Below are positions 10,971 to 21,590 of a DNA stretch of 64,000 nucleotides, piece after piece. The DNA is from Aspidapion aeneum. Its lineage: Eukaryota; Arthropoda; Insecta; Coleoptera; Brentidae. The position numbers and the translations under genes were made by a program. The DNA lies in the NCBI GenBank assembly GCA_963576565.1, contig OY755042.1, positions 112,438,411-112,502,410 on the forward strand. The letters run 5' to 3'. The stretch's first letter is position 1, and the number at the start of each line of letters is the position of its first letter. The notes beneath the pieces were generated by a model. The model made no database searches. It saw only the letters and a program-made list of their open reading frames with translations, and had not been told where the DNA came from.

Positions 10971-11527
10971 CCGCAAATCAAAGCATAAGTTAATCTAAAT
11001 TTGTAATCTAAACACCTAAAGAATATTCAACACAGCAGGTCATGTTTGATGTACTGCAATGTTATCCCATTGCCATGCCTATGTCAGAGAAATGCTGGGG
11101 TATCTTGGGTCGGGATAGGTGGGTTTGGTACCTCTGCATTTTTCTGCTAGATTGATTCTTGCAAATAGTGATATTTAATTGATACGGATATCTTATCGTG
11201 CTAACATCGTCAAAATTTCCATTAGTTACCGTTAGTTAGTATTTTATAAAAGCTTGTGTTAAAAAAAAATTTTTACCAAATTTATTTTAATCTGTGGTTA
11301 ACAAAAGGTGATTAATTGGGTAAACTTTTTTAGTGTAAATAATTACAAGCTGGCAGCACCGCGCGAGACAAGACTTTAATTTCACTCATTTATCAGCAGG
11401 GCTGGGTGGCTGTTCTCGCGCGAAGGCGGGAGGAATGTTTGTTTTAGTTGACGTCGGCCATATTCATCATGCGAAAGCCTTGCAGATCGCGTGTCCATTG
11501 CTTTTTTTGTTTTTGTTTGTTTTCAAA

Positions 11528-11689
11528 ATGGAAATAAATACCGTCGATTATATAATTAACTGTGCAAATTTAAATACGTTGACATATGAACTTCGATTAC
11601 AAATAAAATCTTTAGGGCCACAGAGACCGAAACTAAAAATCCTAAAAATTAACCAAAATTTTAGTGCAAGTAATTGTATGCGGTTGTGA
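11528..11689 (+). pseudogene. hAT-A transposase N-terminal remnant (copy 1)
   Basis: Starting at an in-frame ATG, the peptide MEINTVDYIINCANLN continues with TYELRLQIKSLGPQRPKL. The pattern of an acidic start, a helix, IKSLG and a basic RP motif resembles the segment before the TTF-type zinc finger in ZMYM1-like hAT proteins; that likeness is from memory. The same reading frame is kept in copy 2 (16637 downward) with conservative changes, which supports past coding function. The frame decays after about 54 residues and the zinc finger and catalytic RNase-H-like domain are absent. I chose the ATG at 11528 rather than the upstream 11435 because only the former is shared by the copies. Confidence 0.55.
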
Positions 11690-12106
11690 AAAACGAAATC
11701 CTTTTTTTTGCTGTATTTGTCTTATTATCCACAAAGTGATCCTGCATGGGTGGCAAAGAGAATGTGTGATATCAAGCACTTGTGTGTGAAAAGTTAGACA
11801 CAAAGTAAGTGCCATAACCACATAGAATTTTCTATGCGAGGCAAGACTGATATTAGGTGCCAATTGAATGGTGCCTATAGGCAAAACATTACTGAACATC
11901 ATGAAAATGTGCAAAGAACCACCGTCACAACAAGACACTAGCAAAATCACGTTCCCGAAAAAAGTGAATTTGAGGTGAAAAAACTGGACGTTTAAACGTC
12001 GACTGGAGCTGCAAGAGAGTCCGAGGTAGGTGCCTTTTCATATAAAATTCCATATGTATCGTAACTTTCCATTTTCAATCGTCAATATCGACAATTAGTT
12101 TTAAAT

Positions 12107-12301
12107 GTGCTTGTGAAGCCAATACCGGCGACCTATCGAAGGAAATTCCGTTATTTTTCAGCCCTTGCACGCACATTTAATGGTAAAAAAAGAATACTTG
12201 GTAGGTTAAAAGACTATTTAAAATTCTGTGGGATTTTTGAGGTTGCTCTACGGGACCATGAAGAGTCTGAAACTGGTGCTAATCCAAGCACTTTGCGCAT
12301 G
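12107..12301 (+). pseudogene. hAT-A transposase internal remnant, interrupted by CR1-like insertion
   Basis: The frame encodes KKRILGRLKDYLKFCGIFEV followed by ALRDHEESETGANPS. A conserved stretch of ZMYM1-like hAT transposases has the pattern R-x-I-L-x-R-L-I ... F-R-G-H-D/E-E-S, upstream of the catalytic core, and this matches apart from RDH in place of RGH. The reading frame ends where a CR1-like retrotransposon entered (target repeat begins 12302). No downstream catalytic part is recognisable in this copy. Function lost. Confidence 0.6.
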
Positions 12302-12318
12302 TAAAAGAAGGGCGAATA

Positions 12319-12911
12319 TATACCAAGCCAACTGCTGACACTCTACAAAGCCCAGATTCGACCAACTATGGAGTACTGCTCACATATATGGAGTGCGGCA
12401 CCCAAACATACCGAAATGCTTTTGAACACCGTGCAAAAACGAGCTATCAAGCTGATCAATGACCCTGCACTTACTCGTAGCTGGGATAGCCTCGAACATC
12501 GAAGAACTGTGGGCGATCTATCTCTCTTCTACAGGTATTTTCACGGAAAATGCTCTGAAGAGTTGGCACGTATGATCCCCGCGGGAGTAGCACCTACTAG
12601 GCGAACACGTCAAACAGACGGTAACCATCAATGTACTGTCAAAATAGAGGCACCAAGAACCTCATTATATCAGAATTCATATCTCTAGAGAACAGCATCG
12701 CTGTGGAATAAACTCCCTGTGACAGTTTTCCCTGCAGGTTACAACCTGAACCGTTTCAAAACCAACACACACCAACATTTCCGCGCACTGGCCGCATCTC
12801 AAGCGTGATAGGGATCTCCTTGCGAGTGCGCTTAACCGTAAAATAAAAATAAATAAATGGTTCCATGCATATACATAATATTCCAATACCCACGGTAACT
12901 GCCCATTCATG
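12319..12911 (+). pseudogene. CR1/L2-like non-LTR retrotransposon, 3' end, with 17-bp TSD
   Basis: The C-terminal region of a reverse transcriptase polyprotein: LLTLYKAQIRPTMEYCSHIW, then LLNTVQKRAIKLINDPAL, FYRYFHGKCSEELARMIP and, past an in-frame stop at 12686, TASLWNKLPVTVFPAGYNLN. This thumb/C-terminal order is typical of CR1/L2/Jockey-group pol proteins. The RT core is absent through 5' truncation. TAAAAGAAGGGCGAATA flanks it at 12302-12318 and 12912-12928, a textbook target duplication. The 3' end CCCATTCATG is shared with the second copy ending at about 14690. The target is the hAT-A transposase remnant. Confidence 0.85.
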
Positions 12912-12934
12912 TAAAAGAAGGGCGAATAGACAGT

Positions 12935-13117
12935 CGCCGTCGTGGTGTAGTGGTAGCAATGTTTGTTTCCCACACCGGCGGTCCGGGTTCGATTCCTGGC
13001 TAGGTACTTGGTTGTTTGTGTTTGTTTAAAAATGCTTTAACCTTGCTAAAACTTTGTGAAACTGGGCGATTGATCCTGATTGGATGGAAAGTCCCAGTAT
13101 AAATAAAAAATAAAAAA
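12935..13117 (+). mobile_element. tRNA-derived SINE
   Basis: The head resembles a tRNA (nearest by eye tRNA-Gly): A box TGGTGTAGTGG at 12943-12953 and B box GGTTCGATTCC at 12986-12996, with normal spacing for an internal RNA polymerase III promoter. A non-tRNA body (GATTGGATGGAAAGTCCCAG) and an A-rich tail (AAATAAAAAATAAAAAAG) follow. The acceptor stem does not pair well and no clean TSD is visible, so it is a SINE and not a functional tRNA gene. Confidence 0.75.
12943..12996 (+). promoter_or_regulatory. Internal Pol III A and B boxes of the SINE
   Basis: The A box at 12943-12953 and B box at 12986-12996 match the TFIIIC-binding consensus; the B box is a perfect GGTTCGANNCC. Confidence 0.7.
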
Positions 13118-13277
13118 GACTATCTATAAACAAATAAACTAAAAACTACACCAATAAGCAGCTCGTTTGCAAAATGCTAAAATAAAATTGTTTAGGTAAG
13201 TTCTTTTATCTCCTTTTCCATGCAATCTAAATTGCTGCCTGCCCCCCCCCAAATTATAACGTCACCAGCCGCCACTG

Positions 13278-13712
13278 GTCCCCACCCCAAACGTGTCCAA
13301 TAAGGAGATAAAAAAAGTAACAATAAAGAATCAGTAACCTGTATAGTAAGATAGCTTGATATAAATATACCTGCTAACCAATGGGAAACCTAAGGATTTT
13401 AAAGGTCCATTTTCCGTCCAAAATTAAACACGTCACAAAATTATTTTAAAATCCTTTCTGTTTCTGAAAATTCGTCGAGCCGCGAATAAATGAAATAAGT
13501 TGAATCCCTGTTAAGCAAACATAATTTTCGGGGTGAAACAATCAATCCCTTTGGGATTAAAGTAAAATGCGGGGGGGATTAGAAAAATTGAAATGAGTTC
13601 CCGAAATGCAAACGCAAATTCGAGAAAGATTGAGTCAATCGTTGTAAAATATAAATAGATTTAGTATAATAAAGCAAAACTTTATTATAGATAGATATAA
13701 TAGATAAAACAG
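13278..13712. other. Unassigned spacer
   Basis: No gene or repeat family recognised; it contains a G run (GGGGGGG) at about 13571. Confidence 0.4.
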
Positions 13713-14690
13713 TAAATCCACTTTATTGCTTTGTAGATGATGGCAATGTAGTCTCCTCAGTCATACCACCCACTCAGTGTCTATCCGCACGTGAATTCCA
13801 TCATCTTAGACTAACTCAAATATCGCAGATAAATAACGACCTGGATATAATAGAGGACTGGGGGCAACAAAAACCTTGTACAGTTCAACGCGCAGAAAAC
13901 CCAAGCAGCCCTGTTTTCAAAAAAGTCCAGGACCGGTGAGCCAAACATCATGCTATCTGGAAGTGCTGTCACATTGCAGAGCCAGTTGAACATCTTAGGA
14001 GTCACTGCAGAGACCAACATGTCTTGGCATAGTCACGTGGCAGATATAGCTAAAAGGGCGTCCCAAAAGCTGGGGTGCTATTTCGTACAAGACATCTGTA
14101 TACACCAAGCCAACTGCTGACACTCTACAAAGCCCAGATTCGACCAATTATGGAGTACTGCTCACATATATGGAGTGCGGCACCCAAACATACCTTAATG
14201 CTTTTGAACACCGTGCAAAAACGAGCTATCAAGCTGATCAATGACCCCGCACTTACCCGTAGCTGGGATAGCCTCGAACATTGAAGAACTGCGGGCGATC
14301 TATCTCTCTTCTATAGGTATTTTCACGGAAAATGCTCTGAAGAGTTGACACGTATGATCCCCCCGGGAGTAGCACCTACTAGGCGAACACGTCAAACAGA
14401 CGGTAACCATCAATGTACTGTCAAAATAGAGGCACCAAGAACCTCATTATATCAGAATTCATATCTCTAGAGAACAGCATCGCTGTGGAATAAACTCCCT
14501 GTGACAGTTTTCCCTGCAGGTTACAACCTGAACCGTTTCAAAACCAACACAACATTTCCGCGCACTGGCCGCTTCTCAAGCGTGATAGGGATCTCCTTGC
14601 GAGTGCGCTTAACCGTAAAAAAAATAAATAAATGGTTCCATGCATATACATAATATTCCAATACCCACGGTAACTGCCCATTCATGATGC
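13713..14690 (+). pseudogene. CR1/L2-like non-LTR retrotransposon, longer second copy
   Basis: This begins at RT motif C (FVDDGNVVSS, 13729; family norm F-A-D-D) and continues through palm/thumb sequence (LNNDLDIIEDWG-like, SQLNILGVTAETNMSWHSHV) into the segment shared with 12319-12911 (LYKAQIRPIMEYCSHIWSAA). Frameshifts occur around 13870-13930 and 14085, with stops at 14282 and 14470. The two copies are about 97% alike by eye over the shared 550 bp, so they are recent relative to the hAT copies. It ends near 14690 in CATTCATGATG, consistent with a short tandem repeat tail. No TSD found. Confidence 0.8.
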
Positions 14691-14694
14691 AAAC

Positions 14695-15070
14695 ATGAGG
14701 GCCTTGGGGTCCTCAAGCAAAAAAGACCTGCTTGGTTGCTTTCAAAGACATATGCATATTATTTCCATATAGTACGTATTATTGCAATACCTACGGTACC
14801 TTACGATGCAGAATGCAAACATATTTGAAATAGCAATATCAATAGGTATAAGTCTTCGATTCTTTTTGCGTTCCTTAAGATAAAATTTCCTGATTGCTTA
14901 TACTTTTACGCATTTTATTCTTGTATTCGTTACGTCTAATCATCGGCGTACAGTTGACAAAAACTCTATCCATGTAAGTTTGGTATCTCTGCATTTTTCG
15001 TATCTTTATTTCTGATTGTTTGCATCAAACGCCAACCATTGTGTAAATAGGTAACAGGGAGTATTGGAAT
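14695..15070. other. Unassigned spacer
   Basis: No coding or repeat signal recognised between the CR1 copy and the next interspersed repeat. Confidence 0.4.
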
Positions 15071-15730
15071 ATTACGTATATGGTTCCATGACGGATCTGA
15101 TACCTTTCGAGCTCACTAGCACACCAGCAGCGTAGCGTGGGGGGGGGAGGCGCGGGGGGTTCGTCGCCCCCCCGCCCCGATGGTAGGGGCGCCCCATAGG
15201 TGGCCGAAGCGCCCTCAGCTTTATTAAGTCGGGCCGGTAACGGCCAATTGAGTGGGTGCCAAAGGAAACTAACGACATGAAGACCTTTTTTTTTTTTGTT
15301 TTTTTTTTTTTGTTTTTTGGTCGCAAGATTCGTGAGAGGCGCCCTTGTGACTTATTGGCCGCCCCCTCACACATGATGACCTTTTTTTTTTGGTCGCAAG
15401 ATTTGTGAGAGGCGCCCTTTTGACCTTTTTTTTTTGTCACAAGATTTTTCATCAGTTTTCAGAGGCGCCCTTTTTAGCTGCCCCCCCCCCCCCCGCCCTT
15501 TCGGGGACGCTACGCCGCTGTAGCACACTACAAGTGAACTCCGCGCTATATCAGCCAGTTTTTTAAAAATATCTCAGAAACAAAAGCTTTTATGAAGTTT
15601 TTGTTTATCACATAAATTATTGGAAAAAATGCGTTCCACTGCATTCCGGAAACCTTAAAAAGATAGCATAATTCCAATTTTTAAACTGTCAAAAAACTGT
15701 TATCAGCATTAACAGATTTTGACCAAAATA
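15071..15730 (-). repeat. Interspersed repeat 'R2f' (reverse orientation), split by a hAT MITE
   Basis: Read on the minus strand it matches 32930-33230 and 46500-46780: TGACAGTTTTTTGACA, GGAGCTCACTTGAAGTGTGC, GGTATCAGATCCGTCA. It is interrupted by the MITE at 15125-15520. Non-coding and of unknown class. Confidence 0.65.
15125..15520. mobile_element. hAT MITE with perfect 8-bp TSD
   Basis: The ends CAGCAGCGTAGCGT and ACGCTACGCCGCTG (one mismatch) are flanked by TAGCACAC at 15117-15124 and 15521-15528. R2f copies without the insertion (about 33190) read through this site. The interior has G/C homopolymers and three units of TTTTTTGGTCGCAAGATTTG...GAGGCGCCCTTTT, which recur reversed at 21070-21295. 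Non-coding. Confidence 0.9.
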
Positions 15731-16424
15731 CAGTGGCGGCTGTTGACGTTATAAATTGGGGGGGGGGGTAGAAATTTATATTGCATAAAAAATGAGATAA
15801 AAAAACTTTCCTAAACAATTTTATTTTAGCGTTTTACAAACAAGCAGCTACTTGGTGTGGTGTTAGCTCCCGCTAAATTTCGCGTTTGTAAATTTTAAAA
15901 CCACACAATTGAATGACGGACAGAGTGCATTCGCGCATTTTGGACATGCGCACCAAGAATCAGAGAGATCCTTTTTCGACCGCCTCGAGAAATGGCGTGT
16001 TAATTTACTTTCTCCAACTATTTCAAATTTCTACACCTGAAAGTGCTCGATTTTGGTGTACTGAAGCATAGAACTAGAAACTTCAGCCCTTCAGCTACGT
16101 GGTGACATCATTAGATCCAGATAGGGGCCCCTTGGAAGTGGAGAAATTGGCTGCAAACTGGTGAGTGCTTTGTCTCTGATTTCCCTTGTGTGGTACCCAC
16201 AATTAACCTATGGACCTTTTAATTATTTCGTAATTTCATATCAATATATTTATGTTTGTTCGCGCTTTCATTAATTAAATTATATACAGTCCATTGCATT
16301 TATCGTTTTTCTTACTGCGGACATAACAGTGTGGTTATTTAAATAAGCAGCACTTACTTTTCACTAAAGTGCTTGATATCACACATTCTCTTTGCCACCC
16401 ACGCAGGATCACTTCATGGATTGT

Positions 16425-16637
16425 TCATAATAAGACAAAAAAAGCAAAAAAAATTATTTCGTTTTTCACAGCCGTACAACCAGTTTTCAGCATCGTATAA
16501 TTTTTGATAACTTGCACTAAAATTTTGGTCAATGTTGGTCTATGTGACCCTAAAGATTTTATTTGTAATCGAAGTTCATATGTCAACGTATTTAAATTTG
16601 CACAGTTAGTTATATAATCGACGGTATTTATTTCCAT
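16425..16637 (-). pseudogene. hAT-A transposase N-terminal remnant (copy 2)
   Basis: The minus-strand peptide MEINTVDYITNCANLN...IKSLGSHRPTLTKILVQ extends further than copy 1 before decaying (KNYTMLKTGCT). The conserved start, IKSLG and HRPTL segments parallel ZMYM1-like hAT proteins just before their TTF-type zinc finger. The upstream 21 bp of open frame is not shared and is not included. Truncated; no catalytic domain. Confidence 0.55.
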
Positions 16638-16775
16638 TTTGAAAACAAACAAAACCAAAAACAGACAATGGACACGCGACCGGCAAGGCTTTTAACTACT
16701 GACCTACCCTAAATCAAAACAAACTCGGAATCGGCAACCGTAGGAAGGCCAACGAACGTTTTCGCACGATGAATA

Positions 16776-18290
16776 CAAATACAATACAAGATACAAATGT
16801 ATTTTGAACGGTCTAAATGTTATAGAACACCTCAAAATCGTAATAAATTTACTTTTCCGCACTAGTGCGAAAAAATTTTTTTTCCGCACTAGTGCGGAAA
16901 AGTGGCACTTTAACACTAAAATGCGTGCGGAAAAGTAGACTTTTCCGCACGCTTAAAGAAAATAGTAATTTACCTAACTAGTGCAGAAAGTGCCTCTTTT
17001 CCGCACGCGATTGCAGATGGCCAAACGACGCGATAGCGGAGTTTGGCCAGCAATCAAGTGCGGAAAAGACACTTTACGCACGAGTTAGGTACACTATTTT
17101 TTCTATAAGCGTGAGGAAAAAACTAAAAATTAATCAGAAAATTATTTATATTCAAAACGTTTTAATCAAATCAATTATTATTATTCACATTCTAGCGGCT
17201 TCTAGAACTGACTGGGGTAGATCTTCGTCCGAAGAATCCATTGAAAATCTGATTTTTTTGTTTGAAAAATTCAAAAGACGCTTGTATCTGCAAAATTGGC
17301 TTTGTTTTGACAGTTTGTTTGTACTTTGTTGCTATGGTGATTTAAGATGCCAAATCTAAAACCACTAGTGTTCATTGTTGTTTGACATTGACAATGACGA
17401 TATTTATACCGGGGAGGTTTAAAACTTATAATTTGAACCTATTTTACTGAAAACTTTATTTTATCGAAAATATTGAAAATATAGCAGAATTTTAGTCAAT
17501 TTGAATATTTTTAGGATATTTCGTGTGTTAGGAAAGATACAAATGTATTTTGAACGGTCTGTTATAGAACACCTCAAAATCGTAACAAATTTACTTTTCC
17601 GCACTAGTGCGAAAAAAATATTTTTCCGCACTAGTGCGGAAAAGTGGCACTTTCCACACTAAAATGCGTGCGGAAAAGTGGACTTTTCCGCACGCTTATA
17701 GAAAAAATATTTTTAAGTAAATTTGTTACGATTTTGAGGTGTTCTATAACATTTAGACCGTTCAAAATACATTTGTATCTTTCCTACCACACGAAATATC
17801 CTAAAAATATTCAAATTGACTAAAATTCTGCTCTATTTTCAATATTTTCGATAAAATAAAGTTTTCAGTAAAATAGGTTCAAATTATAAGTTTTTAACCT
17901 CCCCGGTATAAATATCGTCATTGTCAATGTCAAACAACAATGAACACTAGTGGTTTTAGATTTGGCATCTTAAATCACCATAGCAACAAAGTACAAACAA
18001 ACTGTCAAAACAAAGCCACTATCAACTTACAGCACGCTACAAACTGCACCTTTAATATTAATGTTAATAATAATAATTGATTTGATTAAAATGTTTTGAA
18101 TATAAATAAGTTTCTGATTAATTTTTAAGTTTTTTCCTCACGCTTATAGAAAAAATAATGTACCTAACTCGTGCGTAAAGTGTCTTTTCCGCACTTGATT
18201 GCTTGCCAAACTCCGCTATCGCGTCGTTTGGCCATCTGCAATCGCGTGCGGAAAAGAGGCACTTTCCGCACTAGTTAGGTAAACTACTAT
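16776..18290. mobile_element. Large foldback inserted in hAT-A, rich in TTTTCCGCAC motifs
   Basis: Two arms of about 570-630 bp (about 16965-17598 and 17716-18284) are reverse complements around a ~117-bp centre; a second copy of the centre lies outside the left arm (16785-16962). The palindrome CCGCACTAGTGCGG and the motifs TTTTCCGCAC/GTGCGGAAAA occur more than a dozen times. Copy 3 of hAT-A (19860-19875) is uninterrupted after CACGATGAATA, which fixes the insertion point at 16775. The 82-codon frame at 17111-17359 is present inverted only as a broken frame and has no recognisable domain. Confidence 0.8.
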
Positions 18291-18845
18291 TTCACAACTC
18301 GCTCGAATTATGGACCTCGCCAAGGCTCGGCACACCAAACTGTCTCGCCCATATAAATAAATTCATTTTTAAAACTTTTTTTTTAAATAACTATTAATTT
18401 TGATTGGGCTGTTTCAACAGCAAAATATTTTTATTTTAATTTTTACTTTAAAATGAGTCTCAGTGGCGGCTCGTGGTCATTTGCAAAGGTGAAGCAAAAC
18501 AATGACATAAAGGTACTCGCCGCAGCACACAATACGTTTCTGTTTTGAAACTACAGAATAAACCATTTGTATCTCCTTTTTTAAGTTTCACCTCCCAAGA
18601 AAATTTGTTTGGTGTTTGTGTTGATGTTTCGTATATATGTACCTGTTATTTAATAAATGTGTTTTGAAAAAGATGTTTTTTTAATTTAAAAAATACATAC
18701 CAATATATATACGTACCTACCTAGTAATTTTTATATTATGTTTATACGTATAGAGCTTTATTTTAAGGAACGTGCACTAGAATTTTTTTTTTAATTGTGA
18801 GATCATATAAAAATGTCCTCCATTGGCTCCAGTGGTAGTTGGCAA
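18291..18845. other. Rest of the insertion in hAT-A copy 2
   Basis: It contains another CAGTGGCGGCTCGTGG terminus at 18471, probably the end of a different hAT-type element, and no coding signal. hAT-A similarity resumes near 18846. Confidence 0.45.
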
Positions 18846-19093
18846 CCCTATTCACAACTGTAAAACGGGTGAAATTAAAATATTGTCCCGCGCGGTGCTG
18901 CCGGCTTTTAATTATTTACACTAAAAAAAATTACCCAATTATTCGCCTTTTGTTAACCACAGACTAAAAAAAGAACTAGACATGTCGTAACGAAAGATTA
19001 ATTTTTTTTTAAACAAATCAATTAAAAATACTGGTTCTTGTCTAGTTTTGGGAGGGCACTGCCCCGTTGCCGGTCCTGTGGTAGCCGCCACTG

Positions 19094-19480
19094 TATTCAT
19101 ATGCTGATATCAGAGACTGATGAATCTTAATCTAACCGAATACCTACTTGCTTGCTGTGCATCATCAAGTTACAAGTTTATTTTTATGCCTATATTTTTT
19201 CTTAATTATCTTGGCAATTCAAATCATCAACTGGTTTATTAGTTAGTAGTATCTTTTGTCTTCATTATTTGATCAAATTCACCTGTGCCAAATTGATTAC
19301 ATGCCTTAAATGATCATTAACGGGCACATCTGCTTTTCACAACAATCAATCTCTTTGAGGTTTTTTTTTGTCTTTGTCTGCTTATATCCTGCTTCAAGAA
19401 CTACCTGATTGGTACTTTCCGACTAAAGAATCTACGCTGCGCCATTTTTTGGTGGCAAACATTAACTGTTTAGTGTTTGT
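19094..19480. other. Spacer between hAT-A copies
   Basis: AT-rich; no gene or repeat boundary seen. Confidence 0.4.
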
Positions 19481-20061
19481 GATTTTATTTTTTCACAACC
19501 GCACAACCAGTGTTTGCAGTATCGTATAATTTTTTAATTAAATTTTCTATTATAAGTTTTTTTTTGGAACACCTCTTGGCAATACTTGCACCAATCTTTT
19601 AGTTAATTTTTAGGTCCGGTCTATGTGGCCCTAAAGATTTTATTTGTAATCAAAGTTAATATGTCAACGTATTTAAATTTGCTTAATTATGTAATCGACA
19701 GAATGTATTTCCATTTTATAAAAAATCGATAACAAAAACAAAGAATGACACACGACCGGCAAGGCTTTTTACTACTGACATTCCTCAAATAAAAAAAAAT
19801 CATACGTTTTCACTAAGGATAGAACCGGCAACGCGTAAAAAGGGCAGGAACGTTTTCGCACGATGAATATGGCCGACGTTAACTAAAACAAACATTACTC
19901 CCGCCCCCGCGCGAAAACAGCCACAGACAATAAAAAGAACTAGACAATCATGTCGTAAGGGAAGATTTAACTCTTTTTTAATAAATCAATTAAAAATACT
20001 GTTTGCTGTCTAGTTTTGGGAGGGAACTGCCCCTTTACCCTCCCTTTAGTTGCCGCCACTG
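19481..20061 (-). mobile_element. hAT family 'hAT-A', copy 3, truncated A-end fragment
   Basis: It matches copy 2 from the transposase start region (a degenerate ATG at 19714, minus, followed by early stops) to the A terminus GTTGCCGCCACTG at 20061. It lacks the B end. It carries the uninterrupted target of the copy-2 foldback at about 19865. Confidence 0.75.
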
Positions 20062-20535
20062 CTCTTATGTTCTCTCTTTTTCTTTTTTCTTCTTTTTTCA
20101 ATGGTGAGGGAGGAAACAGGGACAGGTGCCAACAGGGAACAAATTGTTAATTTGATTTTCAAATCAAGATGCAGAATAATCGCAAGATTAAGACTAGTAG
20201 TTTTTTTAATTTAAAATAACAGCAGGTGGTTTTAATTTAGTTGTACTAAATTAATAAAATAAAAATTAAAACTCTTAAATCTTATTGTGTAATTTACATG
20301 CGAATTTAATAGTTTGCCATAAGTTTTGCCAAAGCTTATCATAGCAAACAAATGTTGAGTTTTATAAAAGCTGGATACGCGTGACAAAAATTTACCTTCG
20401 GCGTCATTTTTTAAAATATTTTTGCAAAAAATACTTTTTTGTCCTAGAATTTTCCTGTCGGCGTCTTTCACGTATATGCCTGTAATATTAGTTAAATTGC
20501 ATATTAAAAATACTCTGCCAATCTGTGGGCACCTA
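20062..20535. other. Unassigned spacer
   Basis: No gene seen; the minus-strand 79-codon frame at 20232-20471 has no recognisable feature. Confidence 0.4.
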
Positions 20536-20854
20536 AGCTCACACTAGGTACTATAATTAGAGTGTACGTGTGAGTTAATATATAACTAAAATCTGAAATA
20601 TATTTTATTGAACTCCAGACTCAATTACCTTTCGTTTGATACTACACAAGCCATGTTTTGACTTAAACTTTAATTTTTCAAATCTACCCCCACCTTTTTT
20701 TTTTAAACTAAAATGTATTTTGTTTAACTCCAGACTCAATTACCTTTCGTTTGATATCACAGACGCCATATTTCCACATAAACACTAATTTTTTTAATTT
20801 ACCCCGAGGGGTCATCGGCACCCTAAAATTTTGTACAGCGTCCAACAGGACTTG

Positions 20855-21050
20855 GGTCCTGACGTGTACTGTTGGGTCCTGTTGAGTACTGTTGGGTACT
20901 GTCGTGTACTGTCGAGTACTGTTGGGTACTGTCGTGTATTGTCGAGTACTGTTGGGTCCTGTCGGTGTACTGTTGGGTACTGTCGTGTACTGTCGAGTAC
21001 TGTTGGGTCCTGTCGGTGTACTGTTGGGTCCTGTTGAGTACTGTCGTCGT
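20855..21050. repeat. 10-mer minisatellite, array 1
   Basis: Units of TACTGTCGTG, TACTGTCGAG and TACTGTTGGG alternate in a 30-bp higher-order pattern. The overlapping open frames on both strands (STRQYPTV- or YCRVLLGT-type peptides) are repeat artefacts. Confidence 0.9.
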
Positions 21051-21061
21051 GCCTTGGGGGG

Positions 21062-21300
21062 TCCGACAGGGACAAAGCGCGCAAAAAAAAAAAAAAAAAA
21101 GGTCATCATCTTTGGGGAACCGCGCCGCGCTCACAAATCTTGCGACCAAAAAAAAAGGTCATCCTAGGGAAGGCCGATAAGGCCTTAGCGCGTCCTCAAA
21201 ACACTAGCGACCACAAAAAAAAGCCGTAGAAATTTGAACCGCGCCGTCTCCAAAAAAAAAAAAAAAAGGTCATCCTGTCTTTTTGCATCTACGCCACTGT
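21062..21300. repeat. Poly(A)/GGTCATC block related to the MITE at 15125
   Basis: Reverse-complement units of the 15312-15475 repeats (CACAAATCTTGCGACC next to long A runs) end at CTACGCCACTG, a hAT-type terminus. It separates the two minisatellite arrays. Confidence 0.6.
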
Positions 21301-21309
21301 CTCGGGTAA

Positions 21310-21590
21310 GAGGATTGTGTCGAGTACTCTTGGATTCTATCGTGTTTGAGTACTGTTACGTGCTGTCGTGTACTGTTGGATACTGTCGTGTACTGTCGAG
21401 TACTGTTGGGTCCTGTCGAGTACTGTCGAGTACTGTTGGGTCTGTTGGGTACTGTCGTGTACTGTCGAGTACTGTTGGGTACTGTCGTGTACTGTCGAGT
21501 ACTGTTGGGTCCTGTCGTGGTACTGTCGAGTACTGTTGAGTACTGTCGTGTACTGTCGAGTACTGTTGTGAAATTTGTACAGTACTGTTG
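21310..21590. repeat. 10-mer minisatellite, array 2
   Basis: Same TACTGTCGWG/TACTGTTGGG units as array 1. The arrays were probably one before the MITE-like block entered, or were duplicated with it. Confidence 0.9.

Larger units (their letters stand above)
10566..13277 (+). mobile_element. hAT family 'hAT-A', copy 1 (decayed, invaded)
   Basis: The left end CAGTGGCGGCTGCTACCG (10566) and right end CCAGCCGCCACTG (to 13277) are both seen, inverted, in copy 2 (19093 and 15731), which defines two distinct termini of one family. CAGTGGCG-type termini are typical of hAT. Inside are fragments of a ZMYM1-like transposase (11528-11689 and about 12107-12301), a CR1-like insertion (12319-12911) and a SINE (about 12935-13117). 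Flanking octamers do not match, so either the TSD has decayed or the ends have been rearranged. Confidence 0.7.
15731..19093 (-). mobile_element. hAT family 'hAT-A', copy 2 (opposite orientation)
   Basis: It starts with CAGTGGCGGCTGTTGACG (the B end, the complement of copy 1's right end) and finishes at GGTAGCCGCCACTG (the A end). Between them are the transposase N-terminal remnant (16425-16637), segments shared with copy 1 (GAGAATGTGTGATATCAAGC reversed at 16370), and a large insertion at 16776-18845 that contains a foldback. Immediate flanks do not form a TSD. Confidence 0.7.

Noticed and set aside
12935..13006. Functional tRNA gene
   Set aside because: A and B boxes are good, but the acceptor stem does not pair and a SINE body with A-rich tail follows.
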